Positions 1 to 6,825 of a DNA stretch of 64,000 nucleotides are shown here, one piece after another; position 1 is the stretch's first letter, and every line of letters starts with the position of its first letter. The stretch spans positions 62,001 to 126,000 of the forward strand of contig NZ_JAFJMJ010000004.1 of the NCBI RefSeq assembly GCF_017309385.1. Reading direction: 5' to 3'. This DNA comes from Amycolatopsis sp. 195334CR. GTDB taxonomy: Bacteria > Actinomycetota > Actinomycetes > Mycobacteriales > Pseudonocardiaceae. Made by a program: the position numbers and the translations under genes. The notes beneath the pieces were generated by a model that was not told the DNA's origin, did not search any database, and saw only the letters and a list, made by a program, of their open reading frames with translations.

Positions 1-7
1 CGGTCAT
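1..7 (-). CDS. possible 5' end of a divergent gene (partial)
   Basis: An ATG on the minus strand lies at positions 7-5 with only two codons visible before the window edge. The palindromic operator at 44-58 lies between it and the SDR gene, which is the usual layout for a TetR-family regulator divergent from its target. This is inferred from the layout; the coding part itself cannot be judged. Confidence 0.25.
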
Positions 8-43
8 GGCGCCCAGCCTAGCGCCCTGGGTCTGAATTCCGTA

Positions 44-58
44 TGGTACTGAGTACCA
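44..58. promoter_or_regulatory. 15-bp palindromic operator, TetR-like
   Basis: TGGTACT-G-AGTACCA is a perfect 7-1-7 inverted repeat, followed at 62-67 by another GGTACC. It sits about 30 bp before the SDR start and between two divergent starts. Its size and symmetry fit a TetR-family dimer site; the cognate regulator is presumably encoded to the left of the window. Confidence 0.6.
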
Positions 59-86
59 CTAGGTACCAAATACCGGAGCGATTCCC

Positions 87-1007
87 ATGACCAGCACGAT
101 CCTGATGACCGGCGGCGGGCGCGGCCTCGGCCGCGTGGCCGCCGAACGCCTGCTCGCCACCCAGCCCGACCGCCACCTGCTGCTGCTCGCCCGTGACGGC
201 GACCGCCTCGTCCGCGAACTCCGGGAGCGCACCGGCCGCGCGAACGTCTCCGCGATCACCTGCGACCTGGCCTCGTTCGCCGACATCCGGGCCGCCGCCG
301 AGGAGATCGGCAGGCGGCTCGACGAGGGCGAGATCCCGCCGCTGCGCGACTTCCTCGGCAACGCGGGCCTCCAGATGGCGACGACCACCAGCACCACCGC
401 CGACGGGTTCGAGACCACCTTCGGCGTCAACGTGCTCGCGAACTACCTGCTGCTGCGGCTGCTGTTCGACCGCTTCGAGGCGCCCGGCCGCATCGTGGTG
501 GTGGGCAGCGGCGTGCACTTCGGCACGCTCCGGCACAACCTGGGCCTGGTGCCCGCGCCGAAGTGGGCGCCGGTGGGGAAGCTCGCCGAGCCGGGCACGC
601 GAACCGCCGCCACGGCCGGCCGCCGCGCCTACGCCACCAGCAAGCTCGCGGTCATCTACCTGGTGCACGCCCTCGCGCGCCGGTTGCCGGACGGGGTGGA
701 CGTCTACACCTACGACCCCGGGCTGGTGCCGGGCACCGGGCTCGTCCGCGACGCCGGGCCGGTGTCGCGGAGGGCCGCGGGGATCATCCTGCCGCTGTTC
801 CGCCTGACCCCGCTGGCGATGGGGCCCGAGGCCGCCGGACGGCTGCTCGCCGACACCATGACCGGACCCCGCCCCGGCCGCAGCGGTGCCTACCTCGACC
901 GGGGTCAGGAGGTTCCGTCGTCGCCCGACTCGCACGACGAAGCCCGTGAGGAAGAGTTGTGGCAGGTCGCCGCCCGCCTGTGCGCGCTGCCCGAGCTCTC
1001 TGTATAA
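87..1007 (+). CDS. short-chain dehydrogenase/reductase (SDR)
   Basis: A 306-residue cytosolic NAD(P)-dependent oxidoreductase. The nucleotide-binding glycine motif TGGGRGLG is at residues 8-15, an NAG motif follows near residue 93, and the catalytic YATSK (Tyr-x-x-x-Lys) is near residue 188. The length and the insertion between strands resemble the protochlorophyllide-reductase/retinol-dehydrogenase-like SDRs, but the substrate cannot be read from sequence. The start follows GGAG about 10 nt upstream. The palindrome at 44-58 just upstream suggests control by a TetR-type repressor, so it may be a detoxification or catabolic enzyme induced by a small ligand. Confidence 0.85.
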   Translation: MTSTILMTGGGRGLGRVAAERLLATQPDRHLLLLARDGDRLVRELRERTGRANVSAITCDLASFADIRAAAEEIGRRLDEGEIPPLRDFLGNAGLQMATTTSTTADGFETTFGVNVLANYLLLRLLFDRFEAPGRIVVVGSGVHFGTLRHNLGLVPAPKWAPVGKLAEPGTRTAATAGRRAYATSKLAVIYLVHALARRLPDGVDVYTYDPGLVPGTGLVRDAGPVSRRAAGIILPLFRLTPLAMGPEAAGRLLADTMTGPRPGRSGAYLDRGQEVPSSPDSHDEAREEELWQVAARLCALPELSV

Positions 1008-1073
1008 CGTCGAATACGGCGCGGCTCCGAAGTCGGTTATCGTAGTTGACCGGGTACGGAGAGGCAGGGAGCG

Positions 1074-2357
1074 ATGGCCGAGCGCGGAGGCATCCTCGCG
1101 CCCCTGCGGGTGCGCGAGTTCCGCGCGCTCTGGTTCGCCGAACTGCTCTCGGTCGCCGGTGACCAGCTGGCCAGGGTCGCGCTGGCGGTGCTGGTGTTCG
1201 ACCGGACCGACTCGGCCCTGCTGACCGCGCTCACCTACGCGCTGACCTTCGTGCCCTCGGTGCTCGGCGGCTTCCTGCTCGCCGGGCTGGCCGACCGGTT
1301 CCCGCGGCGCGCGGTGCTGGTGGTGACCGACTTCCTCCGCGCGGGCATCGCCCTGCTGATGGCGGTGCCGGGCTTGCCGCTGCCGGTGCTGTGGGCCTGC
1401 ATCGCCCTGCTGAGCGTGGCGTCCGGTCCCGTCAAAGCGGCGTCGATGGCGCTGTTGCCGCAGGTGGTGCCGGGGGAGGGGTACGCGCAGGCGCTCGCGT
1501 TGCGCCAGGTGACCGGGCAGAGCGCGCAGCTGGCGGGGTTCGCCGGCGGTGGTGCGCTGCTCGTCGTGCTCGAACCGCACCTCGCGCTCGGCCTGAACGC
1601 GCTGACGTTCCTGATCAGCGCGATCGTGGTCCGGTTCGGCGTCCGGCACCGGGAGGCGGCGGCGTCGGGGTCGGAGGCGGCCGAGGGGAGCGGCGGCACC
1701 GACCGCCGCAAGCTGGCCACCCTGTACGCGCTGGTGTCGCTGGTCGGGCTGTACGTCGTGCCGGAAGGGCTCGCCGCGCCCTACGCGGACGGGCTCGGGG
1801 CCGTCGCGGTCGCGGTCGGCCTGCTGCTCGCCGCCGATCCGCTGGGCAGCGCGGTGGGCGCCTGGCTGGTCGCGCGGTTCCGGGTGCCGTCCTCGCCCGC
1901 GATCGCGGCCGGGCTCGCCGCCGCGGGCGGGGTGCCGCTGGTGGTGTGCGGCCTCGCGCCGGGCCTGGCGCTGTCGATCCTATGCTGGGCGGCGTCGGGT
2001 GTTTTCTCGACGGCGTATCTGCTCCAGACTCAGAAGATGGTGGTGGAAGCGGTGCCGGACCACCGGCTCGGCACGGTGATGGGACGCATGGCGACGGTCC
2101 TCTACTGCTCACAGGGCGTAGCCGTACTGCTCGCCGGATTGGCCGCCGACGCGGCCGGTCCGGTGCGGGTGATCGCGGCCGCCGGCGCCCTCTCGGTGCT
2201 ACTGGCGGCCGCGATCGGTTTCGGTTCGGGCCGGGTCCGCCCCCGGCGCGGGGGCGGACCCGAATTCACGGCTCACCAGTCTTTGTTACCCATGGCGGGG
2301 ACCTCCTCACAGCGAATGGACTGCCGGGACGCAAGCGCACTCAGTATGAAGGTTTGA
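1074..2357 (+). CDS. MFS transporter, MFS_3/macrolide-efflux-like
   Basis: A 427-residue integral membrane protein with about 12 hydrophobic segments. The N-terminus (LRVREFRALWFAELLS) and the loop LADRFPRRAVL are typical of the MFS_3 exporters that include macrolide and siderophore efflux proteins. A purine-rich GGAGAGGCAGGGAG lies before the ATG. The last ~40 codons are unusual: they run through a perfect 14-bp hairpin (2232-2262) and over a minus-strand mini-ORF (2273-2293), so the C-terminal tail reads more like read-through of regulatory DNA than a conserved tail. Only 10 bp separate its stop from the diguanylate cyclase gene, suggesting co-transcription. Substrate unknown. Confidence 0.8.
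   Translation: MAERGGILAPLRVREFRALWFAELLSVAGDQLARVALAVLVFDRTDSALLTALTYALTFVPSVLGGFLLAGLADRFPRRAVLVVTDFLRAGIALLMAVPGLPLPVLWACIALLSVASGPVKAASMALLPQVVPGEGYAQALALRQVTGQSAQLAGFAGGGALLVVLEPHLALGLNALTFLISAIVVRFGVRHREAAASGSEAAEGSGGTDRRKLATLYALVSLVGLYVVPEGLAAPYADGLGAVAVAVGLLLAADPLGSAVGAWLVARFRVPSSPAIAAGLAAAGGVPLVVCGLAPGLALSILCWAASGVFSTAYLLQTQKMVVEAVPDHRLGTVMGRMATVLYCSQGVAVLLAGLAADAAGPVRVIAAAGALSVLLAAAIGFGSGRVRPRRGGGPEFTAHQSLLPMAGTSSQRMDCRDASALSMKV
2232..2262 (-). terminator. strong perfect hairpin, likely minus-strand terminator
   Basis: Arms 2232-2245 and 2249-2262 are perfect 14-bp complements with a 3-nt loop. The hairpin lies inside the 3' end of the plus-strand MFS gene and directly downstream of the minus-strand six-codon ORF, so it fits best as the end of a short minus-strand transcript. 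Confidence 0.5.
2273..2293 (-). CDS. six-codon mini-ORF (MGNKDW) with a strong ribosome binding site
   Basis: On the minus strand GAGGAGGT lies 7 nt before ATG; the frame reads Met-Gly-Asn-Lys-Asp-Trp-stop and is followed within about 10 nt by the perfect hairpin at 2232-2262. A near-consensus Shine-Dalgarno, a start, a very short frame and a terminator-like stem in that order look like a deliberate mini-gene or leader, antisense to the MFS 3' end. I do not recognise the peptide. It could be chance, so confidence is low. Confidence 0.3.
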   Translation of the reverse strand: MGNKDW

Positions 2358-2367
2358 GGTTCACCGG

Positions 2368-3645
2368 ATGACCGATCAGTCAGTTGCCGCTTCCCCTGGC
2401 AAAAGGCCCGGGAACTGGAAAGTGTGGACATTGCCGCGGCCCGTGCTCGGATATGTGCTCGGCGTGGAACTCGCCGCGCTGGCGGCGGTGGTGTTCTCCC
2501 TTTTCCGGCCGGAGGACTGGACCGAGGCGGCGCTCGCCGCGGCGCTGATCGCACTGGGCGTGACCTCGGCCGAGGTCACCCGCGGGGTCGAGCGCATGCG
2601 GCGCCAGTTCGCCGATGCGCCGCACGTGAACATGACCTCGGTCTGGACCATGGCCGCGGCGTTGCTGGTCTCACCGGCACTGGCCGCCGCGGTGACCGTG
2701 GCGCTCTATCTCCACCTGTGGTGGCGCAGTTGGCGCGAGGTCTCCGGAATGCACGCGTTCCGGGTGGTATTCAGCGCTTGTGTGGTGATCTTGTCGTGCA
2801 CCGCGATCGCGTTATTGATCACCGTTTTACCGGGCGGTGGAATTCCCGGCTTCGCCCGGCCGGAAGGACTGTTCTCGATCATCGCGATCATCGCGGTTTA
2901 CTGGCTGGTGAATTCCGCACTGGTGGGAATGGTCATCTGCCTGTCGCGCGGGGAGCGCTCGATCCGGCGGCTCGCCGGGGCGTGGAGCGAGAACAGCCTC
3001 GAAATCGCGACGCTCTGTGTCGGCGTGCTGGTGGCGGGGCTGGCGCTGTGGCGGCCGTGGCTGGTGGTGCTGGTGCTGCCGCCGTTGTACGTGCTGCACC
3101 GCAGCGTGCTGGTGCGGCAGCTGGAGTACGCGGCCACCACCGACCACAAGACCGGGCTGCTCAACGCGTCGAGCTGGCACAGCCTGGCCGCCACCGAGTT
3201 CGAGCGGGCGCGGCGGAGCGGGACCGAGATCAGCGTGCTGATGGTCGACCTCGACCACTTCAAGCACGTCAACGACGAACTCGGGCACCTGGTCGGGGAC
3301 CAGGTGCTGCGCGCGGTCGCGGACCTGATGCGCGGCCAGGTCCGGCGCTACGACCTGTGCGGCCGGTTCGGCGGTGAGGAGTTCGTGGTCCTGCTGCCGG
3401 AGACGGGGGTGGCGGGCGCGGCGGAGGTCGCCGAGCGGATCCGGGTGGCCATCCGCGACCACCGGATGGACGAGGCGGCGGTCGGGGAGCGGGCCGCGCG
3501 CCTGCGGCTGACGGTGTCGATCGGCGCGGCGGCGTGCCCGCAGGCGGGGGAGTCGGTGGAGGACGTGCTGCTGGCCGCGGACAACGCGCTGTTCGCCGCG
3601 AAGAGCGCGGGCCGGGACAAGGTGCTGTCGGTCGGGCTGCCCTGA
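2368..3645 (+). CDS. membrane-anchored diguanylate cyclase (GGDEF)
   Basis: A 425-residue protein. The N-terminal ~245 residues carry about six to seven hydrophobic segments (a membrane sensor region) and the C-terminal ~170 residues are a GGDEF domain that makes cyclic di-GMP from two GTP. The active-site signature GGEEF is intact, the Mg/GTP motif DLDHFKHVND is present, and RRYD sits five residues before GGEEF. That is the RxxD inhibitory site, so product feedback inhibition is expected. No EAL domain is present, so it should be synthesis-only. It starts 10 bp after the MFS stop with TGAGGT as a weak ribosome binding site, suggesting the two are co-transcribed. In filamentous actinomycetes c-di-GMP controls development; the ligand sensed here is unknown. 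Confidence 0.9.
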   Translation: MTDQSVAASPGKRPGNWKVWTLPRPVLGYVLGVELAALAAVVFSLFRPEDWTEAALAAALIALGVTSAEVTRGVERMRRQFADAPHVNMTSVWTMAAALLVSPALAAAVTVALYLHLWWRSWREVSGMHAFRVVFSACVVILSCTAIALLITVLPGGGIPGFARPEGLFSIIAIIAVYWLVNSALVGMVICLSRGERSIRRLAGAWSENSLEIATLCVGVLVAGLALWRPWLVVLVLPPLYVLHRSVLVRQLEYAATTDHKTGLLNASSWHSLAATEFERARRSGTEISVLMVDLDHFKHVNDELGHLVGDQVLRAVADLMRGQVRRYDLCGRFGGEEFVVLLPETGVAGAAEVAERIRVAIRDHRMDEAAVGERAARLRLTVSIGAAACPQAGESVEDVLLAADNALFAAKSAGRDKVLSVGLP

Positions 3646-3657
3646 GCGGCCGGGTTT

Positions 3658-3713
3658 TCCTGATCGGCGGGGCTGTCCTGATCGGCCGGGTCAGTCCTGA
3701 TCGGCCGGGTCAG
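3658..3713. repeat. 19-bp tandem repeat, about three copies
   Basis: Units start at 3658, 3676 and 3695 with consensus TCCTGATCGGCCGGGTCAG; the first unit is one base shorter and diverged. The array fills the gap between the convergent diguanylate cyclase and hxlR-type genes, and the last copy runs over the hxlR stop codon. Confidence 0.75.
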
Positions 3714-4117
3714 CCCGGTTGACCGATGTTCAGCTTGCGCAGGGCGGCCGCGTCGCCGCCCTCTTCGCTGTACTCGTGCGCCCACTCCAGCAGCGGCCGC
3801 ACCGCGCGCAGCAGGGCGCGGCCCTTCGGGGTGAGCCGGTACCAGACGGAGCTGAAGTTGCCGGTGCCCGCGCGGCGCTCGATCAGGTCGTGCTCGCGGG
3901 CGCGGCGCAGGGTGTCGGTGAGCACGCGGTCGGACAGCGGGCGGCGGGTGGCGTCGCCGGCGGAGCGGCGTTCGTTGTCGTTGATGGTGGCGAGGAGGTC
4001 GGTGTACTGGGTCTCGCGCAGGGCGAGGGTGGCCAGCACCGCGATGGTCCACCGGCCGCGGATGACCGCGACGGCGTCGTTGAGCCGCTGCTGGTAGGAC
4101 ACGTCGAACTCCGCCAC
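3710..4117 (-). CDS. HxlR-family winged-helix regulator
   Basis: A 135-residue protein with the HxlR winged-helix pattern: the RGRWTIAVLATLA helix near residues 20-33, the LSDRVLTDTLRRAREHDLIERR recognition-helix and wing region, and YRLTPKGRALL near residues 93-103. HxlR proteins are small dimeric DNA-binding regulators, often sensing electrophiles or redox stress. An unusual feature is a loop of about 15 residues (INDNERRSAGDATRR) between the first helices and the recognition helix, longer than normal. No divergent target sits next to it, so the regulon is unclear. Its C-terminal codons are built from the 19-bp repeat. Confidence 0.85.
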   Translation of the reverse strand: MAEFDVSYQQRLNDAVAVIRGRWTIAVLATLALRETQYTDLLATINDNERRSAGDATRRPLSDRVLTDTLRRAREHDLIERRAGTGNFSSVWYRLTPKGRALLRAVRPLLEWAHEYSEEGGDAAALRKLNIGQPG

Positions 4118-4179
4118 CGCCCCAGCTAATCACGACCGGCGCCGCGGGCCCCCGGGTGGCGGCCAAACGGGTGACAGCG

Positions 4180-4205
4180 GCCCACTGAGTGTGCCCTCAG
4201 TGGGC
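4180..4205 (-). terminator. hairpin terminator after the 4307-4828 gene
   Basis: Arms 4180-4189 and 4196-4205 are perfect 10-bp complements (GCCCACTGAG / CTCAGTGGGC) with a 6-nt loop, located between the 3' end of the minus-strand gene at 4307 and the start of the hxlR gene. There is no clear T run, as is common in actinomycetes. Confidence 0.6.
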
Positions 4206-4306
4206 GCCTTACCTTCCCCTCAGCCGGTCGGTACCCGGTATCCAAGGAGGTGGCGCCAGGAGCGGACTGCCTGGCGGCGCAAGGAACGGCGGCGGCCGGG
4301 TGCCCA

Positions 4307-4828
4307 TCATTCGGGGGGCTGATGGGATCGCAGACATCCGGCCGGCCGCCGTTCGGCGAAGGCGCTCACGCCGCTCTCGCGGCGCCCACCGCGCGCGGGG
4401 CCGAAGCCGCCGTCGCCGAAGCCGCCGCGGGACCCGCCTCGGATGTCGCCGAAGCCGTCGTCATCGAAGGCGCCATGGCCCGCCGCGAGATCGCCGTGGG
4501 TGTCGCCGAAGCCGTCGGTGCCGAAGGTGGGGCCGTCGTCGCCGAGGCCGTGGCGGACCTCGCCGAGGGGGTCGTCCGCGGCGTCCAGCGGGCTGAAGCC
4601 GTCCCCGTTCTCGCCGTGGACGGTGGGTTGCTTTCCCAGGCCGGCGGCGATCCGCCGGGTCAGTGTGCGCAGGTCGTCCTGAAGCCGGTCGAGTTCACGG
4701 GAGTGCTGGTCCAGCCGTCTCCCGTGCCGGGCGAGCTGACGGCCGTACTGGCCGATCTGGGTCCGCAACCCCTCGAGCGACTCGGGGGACGCGGCCGGCT
4801 CTCCCTGAGCGGCTTCGGGGTTCGTCAT
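4307..4828 (-). CDS. unknown protein, coiled-coil head and Gly/Asp-rich tail
   Basis: A 173-residue protein that I do not recognise. Residues about 15-65 form an amphipathic helical segment (repeated Leu/Gln/Arg heptads such as GRQLARHGRRLDQHSREL) likely to make a coiled coil. Residues about 85-155 are a low-complexity run of FGD/GFG/GDG units rich in Gly, Asp and Phe. The start is supported by GAGGT 8 nt before ATG. A GTTT-N16-GGGAAC element at 4872-4897 could be a SigB-type promoter. The long plus-strand frame over this region is treated as a mirror because it also runs across the MarR gene. Phe-Gly-rich tails can drive self-association; a function is not assignable. Confidence 0.55.
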   Translation of the reverse strand: MTNPEAAQGEPAASPESLEGLRTQIGQYGRQLARHGRRLDQHSRELDRLQDDLRTLTRRIAAGLGKQPTVHGENGDGFSPLDAADDPLGEVRHGLGDDGPTFGTDGFGDTHGDLAAGHGAFDDDGFGDIRGGSRGGFGDGGFGPARGGRRESGVSAFAERRPAGCLRSHQPPE

Positions 4829-4871
4829 CGGCGGGGACCTCGCAGTGGAACGGGCGCAAAACAGACACAGG

Positions 4872-4897
4872 GTTCCCCACCCCGGCCGGTCCTAAAC
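4872..4897 (-). promoter_or_regulatory. possible SigB-type promoter for the 4307-4828 gene
   Basis: On the minus strand GTTT (4897-4894), 16 bp, then GGGAAC (4877-4872). The -35 overlaps the stop codon of the MarR gene. It is one base off the GGGTAC -10, so weaker than the other elements of this type in the window. Confidence 0.35.
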
Positions 4898-5338
4898 CCG
4901 GGTCGCCGCGATGACCTTCGTCAGCACCGCGTGCAGCTCCTCCAGCTCGCCCAGCTCCATGCCCAGCTGCTCGACCACGCGGTACGGGATCTTCTCGGCC
5001 TCCGCCCGCAGCGCGCGCCCGGCCTCGGTCAGCTCGACCACCAGCTCCCGCTCGTTCCCGGCGTTCCGCCGCCGGGTCAGGTAGCCGATGCTCTCCAGCC
5101 GCTTCAGCAGCGGCGACAGCGTGGCCGAGTCGTGCCGCAGGGTGGCGCCGAGGTCCTTGACCGTGCGCGGCGAGCTGTCCCACAGCGCCAGCATCACCAG
5201 GTACTGGGGATGGGTGAGCCCGTGCGGTTCGAGCAGCGGGCGGTAGATCGCGATGACCGATCTCGACGCGATGGACAGCGCGAAGCAGACCTGCCGCTCC
5301 AGCGCGAGCGGGTTCGGTCCCAGGTCGATCTCGGCCAC
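4892..5338 (-). CDS. MarR-family regulator, OhrR-like
   Basis: A 148-residue winged-helix regulator. The N-terminus RQVCFALSIASRSVIAIYRPLL matches the OhrR subgroup, where the equivalent Cys (here Cys18) is the peroxide-sensing residue. The recognition helix and wing (SATLSPLLKRLESIGYLTRRR) follow. OhrR proteins release DNA when the Cys is oxidised by organic hydroperoxides. No ohr peroxidase is adjacent; the divergent neighbour is a small DUF5313 membrane protein, with a perfect palindrome between them that probably serves both genes. Peroxide sensing is inferred from the Cys only. Confidence 0.85.
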   Translation of the reverse strand: MAEIDLGPNPLALERQVCFALSIASRSVIAIYRPLLEPHGLTHPQYLVMLALWDSSPRTVKDLGATLRHDSATLSPLLKRLESIGYLTRRRNAGNERELVVELTEAGRALRAEAEKIPYRVVEQLGMELGELEELHAVLTKVIAATRV

Positions 5339-5356
5339 GGTGTTCCCTCCGGCACA

Positions 5357-5382
5357 CTAATGGTTAACGCACTAACCATTAG
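5357..5382. promoter_or_regulatory. MarR operator between divergent genes
   Basis: CTAATGGTTA and TAACCATTAG (5357-5366, 5373-5382) are perfect 10-bp arms around 6 bp. The site lies between the divergent MarR gene (start 5338) and the membrane-protein gene (start 5397), immediately upstream of a TACTCT -10-like element (5385-5390). Confidence 0.75.
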
Positions 5383-5396
5383 CGTACTCTACGACC

Positions 5397-5780
5397 ATGC
5401 GGAACCGACCGAACCCGGTGCTCTGGCTCTGGTACGCGCTCGGCGGGCGGCTGCCCGACCGGCATCGCGAATGGGTGCTGCACGACGTCACCGCGAAGAC
5501 CTGGATCCTGCGCCACGGCGCGCGCAGCACGGTGCTGATCCTGCCGCTGGTCTCGGTGTGGCTGCTCCTGCCTGGCCCGCTCGGCCTGCGGTTGTCGCTG
5601 GTGCTGATGGCCGCGCTGGTCGGCTACTTCTACTCCTTCGCCTACGTCGAGGAGAGCGGTGAACACCGGCTGGCCAAGCACGGCTACCCGCGCGGCACCG
5701 GCAGGCAACTCCGCGCGGAGGCCAAGGAAGCCGCCGAGGCCGAGGTCACGCGGCGCTATCTGGCGCGGTACCGCGACTGA
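5397..5780 (+). CDS. DUF5313-family membrane protein
   Basis: A 127-residue protein with the RPNPVLWLWYALGGRLP N-terminal pattern I associate with DUF5313, two transmembrane segments (about residues 42-60 and 62-80) and a charged C-terminal helix. TACTCT ends 6 nt before the ATG and there is no ribosome binding site, so the mRNA is probably leaderless. The operator of the divergent OhrR-like MarR covers its promoter, which suggests derepression by oxidative or membrane-active compounds. Biochemical role unknown. Confidence 0.75.
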   Translation: MRNRPNPVLWLWYALGGRLPDRHREWVLHDVTAKTWILRHGARSTVLILPLVSVWLLLPGPLGLRLSLVLMAALVGYFYSFAYVEESGEHRLAKHGYPRGTGRQLRAEAKEAAEAEVTRRYLARYRD

Positions 5781-5854
5781 CTAGCACTCCCTCACTTGGA
5801 GGGTGTTTGGGCCTTGTCGCTGCGGGGCGTGAACCCGTGTCGGAAAATAGGACT

Positions 5855-5992
5855 ATGGCAGTGCGTGAGGGGAAGCAGGGGACGGACGAAGAGCCGACAC
5901 CGATCTACGACTCGGTGGCGGGCGACAAGCGCGCCAAGGACGCCGACCGGTCGGACGAGCGGCGGCGCCAGGCGGGGGACAAGAGTTCGTAG
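5855..5992 (+). CDS. small hydrophilic protein, 45 residues
   Basis: Reads from ATG at 5855 to a stop at 5990-5992. It is strongly charged (many Asp, Glu, Lys, Arg), has no hydrophobic segment and is probably largely disordered. No Shine-Dalgarno is visible. An in-frame upstream extension exists but is not better supported. Small charged proteins of this type are common stress-associated unknowns in actinobacteria; that is the extent of what can be said. Confidence 0.45.
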   Translation: MAVREGKQGTDEEPTPIYDSVAGDKRAKDADRSDERRRQAGDKSS

Positions 5993-6029
5993 ACCTCGGT
6001 GACTTCGGGGAGCTAGTGCGTGCGGCGGG

Positions 6030-6746
6030 TCACCGGCGCCGCTGGTCGATCAGTGCTTCGATGCCGTCCAGGATCCGGTTCAGGCCGAACTCGACGTCGG
6101 TGTCCCGCATGCCTTCTTCGCCGTAGTCGGCTCCACTGAGCACCTCCGCGACCCGCGGGTAACCGCGTTCGCGCAACAACGGCTGCAGGAACTCGTTCAG
6201 CGCCTCCTGCTCGCTCTCGCGCACGTCGCGCACCAGCGCGGCCGTGCTGCGGACCCAGCCGTCGACCAGCAGGACGCAGCCGAGCACGTCTTCGGCGGCC
6301 AGCCCGGTATCGGCCATCGCCTCGAGGAAGACCTCCAGCCAGCGCAACATGTTCGGCGTGGTCGGCCCGCCGCGCACGGGCAGTTCGATCAGCCACGGGT
6401 GCCGCCGGCAGCGGTCGAGCTGGGCGTGCGCCCAGGTGGTCACCGCCGTGCGCCAGTCGCCGGTCAGCGGCTCCGGCGGCGGGCCCCAGCCCGCTTCGGC
6501 GGCCAGCACCAGCAGTTCCTCCTTGGAGCGCAGGTACCGGTAGAGCGCGTTCGCGGTGATGCCGAGGCGTTTGGCGATCGCGGGCATGGACAGGCCGTCG
6601 AAGCCCTCGGCGTCGGCCTGGGCGATCGCCGCGTCGACGATCTGCGCCACGGTGTAGGCCGGTTTCGGCCCGCGCCGGGGCGCCGGGGTGTACCCCCAGG
6701 CCAGCGCGGTGCCGGGGGGCAGCGACTCGATCCGGTCCTCGTTCAC
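6030..6746 (-). CDS. TetR-family regulator
   Basis: About 238 residues when started at the GTG at 6746, which has AAGGA 7 nt upstream. The frame also allows an ATG at 6797, but that lies inside the probable operator. The TetR N-terminal helix-turn-helix is clear (IAKRLGITANALYRYLRSKEELL), preceded by a proline/arginine-rich segment (PAPRRGPKP) common in this subgroup; the C-terminal ligand domain is of the TetR_C class with conserved helices. It is divergent from the carotenoid-oxygenase-type gene and most likely represses it and itself. Confidence 0.85.
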   Translation of the reverse strand: MNEDRIESLPPGTALAWGYTPAPRRGPKPAYTVAQIVDAAIAQADAEGFDGLSMPAIAKRLGITANALYRYLRSKEELLVLAAEAGWGPPPEPLTGDWRTAVTTWAHAQLDRCRRHPWLIELPVRGGPTTPNMLRWLEVFLEAMADTGLAAEDVLGCVLLVDGWVRSTAALVRDVRESEQEALNEFLQPLLRERGYPRVAEVLSGADYGEEGMRDTDVEFGLNRILDGIEALIDQRRR

Positions 6747-6783
6747 CGGGACATCCTTGCATTCGAAACTGGTAAAGGCATAA

Positions 6784-6806
6784 ACTGTTCGTGCCATACA
6801 CAGTTA
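6784..6806. promoter_or_regulatory. inverted repeat in the TetR/oxygenase promoter region
   Basis: AACTGT and ACAGTT form 6-bp arms separated by 11 bp between the two divergent starts (extending as TAAACTGT...ACAGTTAA with a mismatch). Position and symmetry suggest the operator of the neighbouring TetR-family protein. Confidence 0.45.
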
Positions 6807-6825
6807 ACGATCAGGGGGATCGACG

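Noticed and set aside
18..1649. 543-residue minus-strand frame over the SDR and MFS genes
   Set aside because: Arg/Gln/His-rich antisense artefact across two real plus-strand genes.
4250..5662. 470-residue plus-strand frame
   Set aside because: It runs antisense to both the coiled-coil gene and the MarR gene and has a GTG start immediately after AAGGAG with no room for a spacer.
5781..5807. CIRCE-like (HrcA) element: TAGCACTC, 9 bp, GAGGGTGTT
   Set aside because: The left half fits CIRCE well but the right half matches at only about four of nine positions, and no chaperone gene follows.
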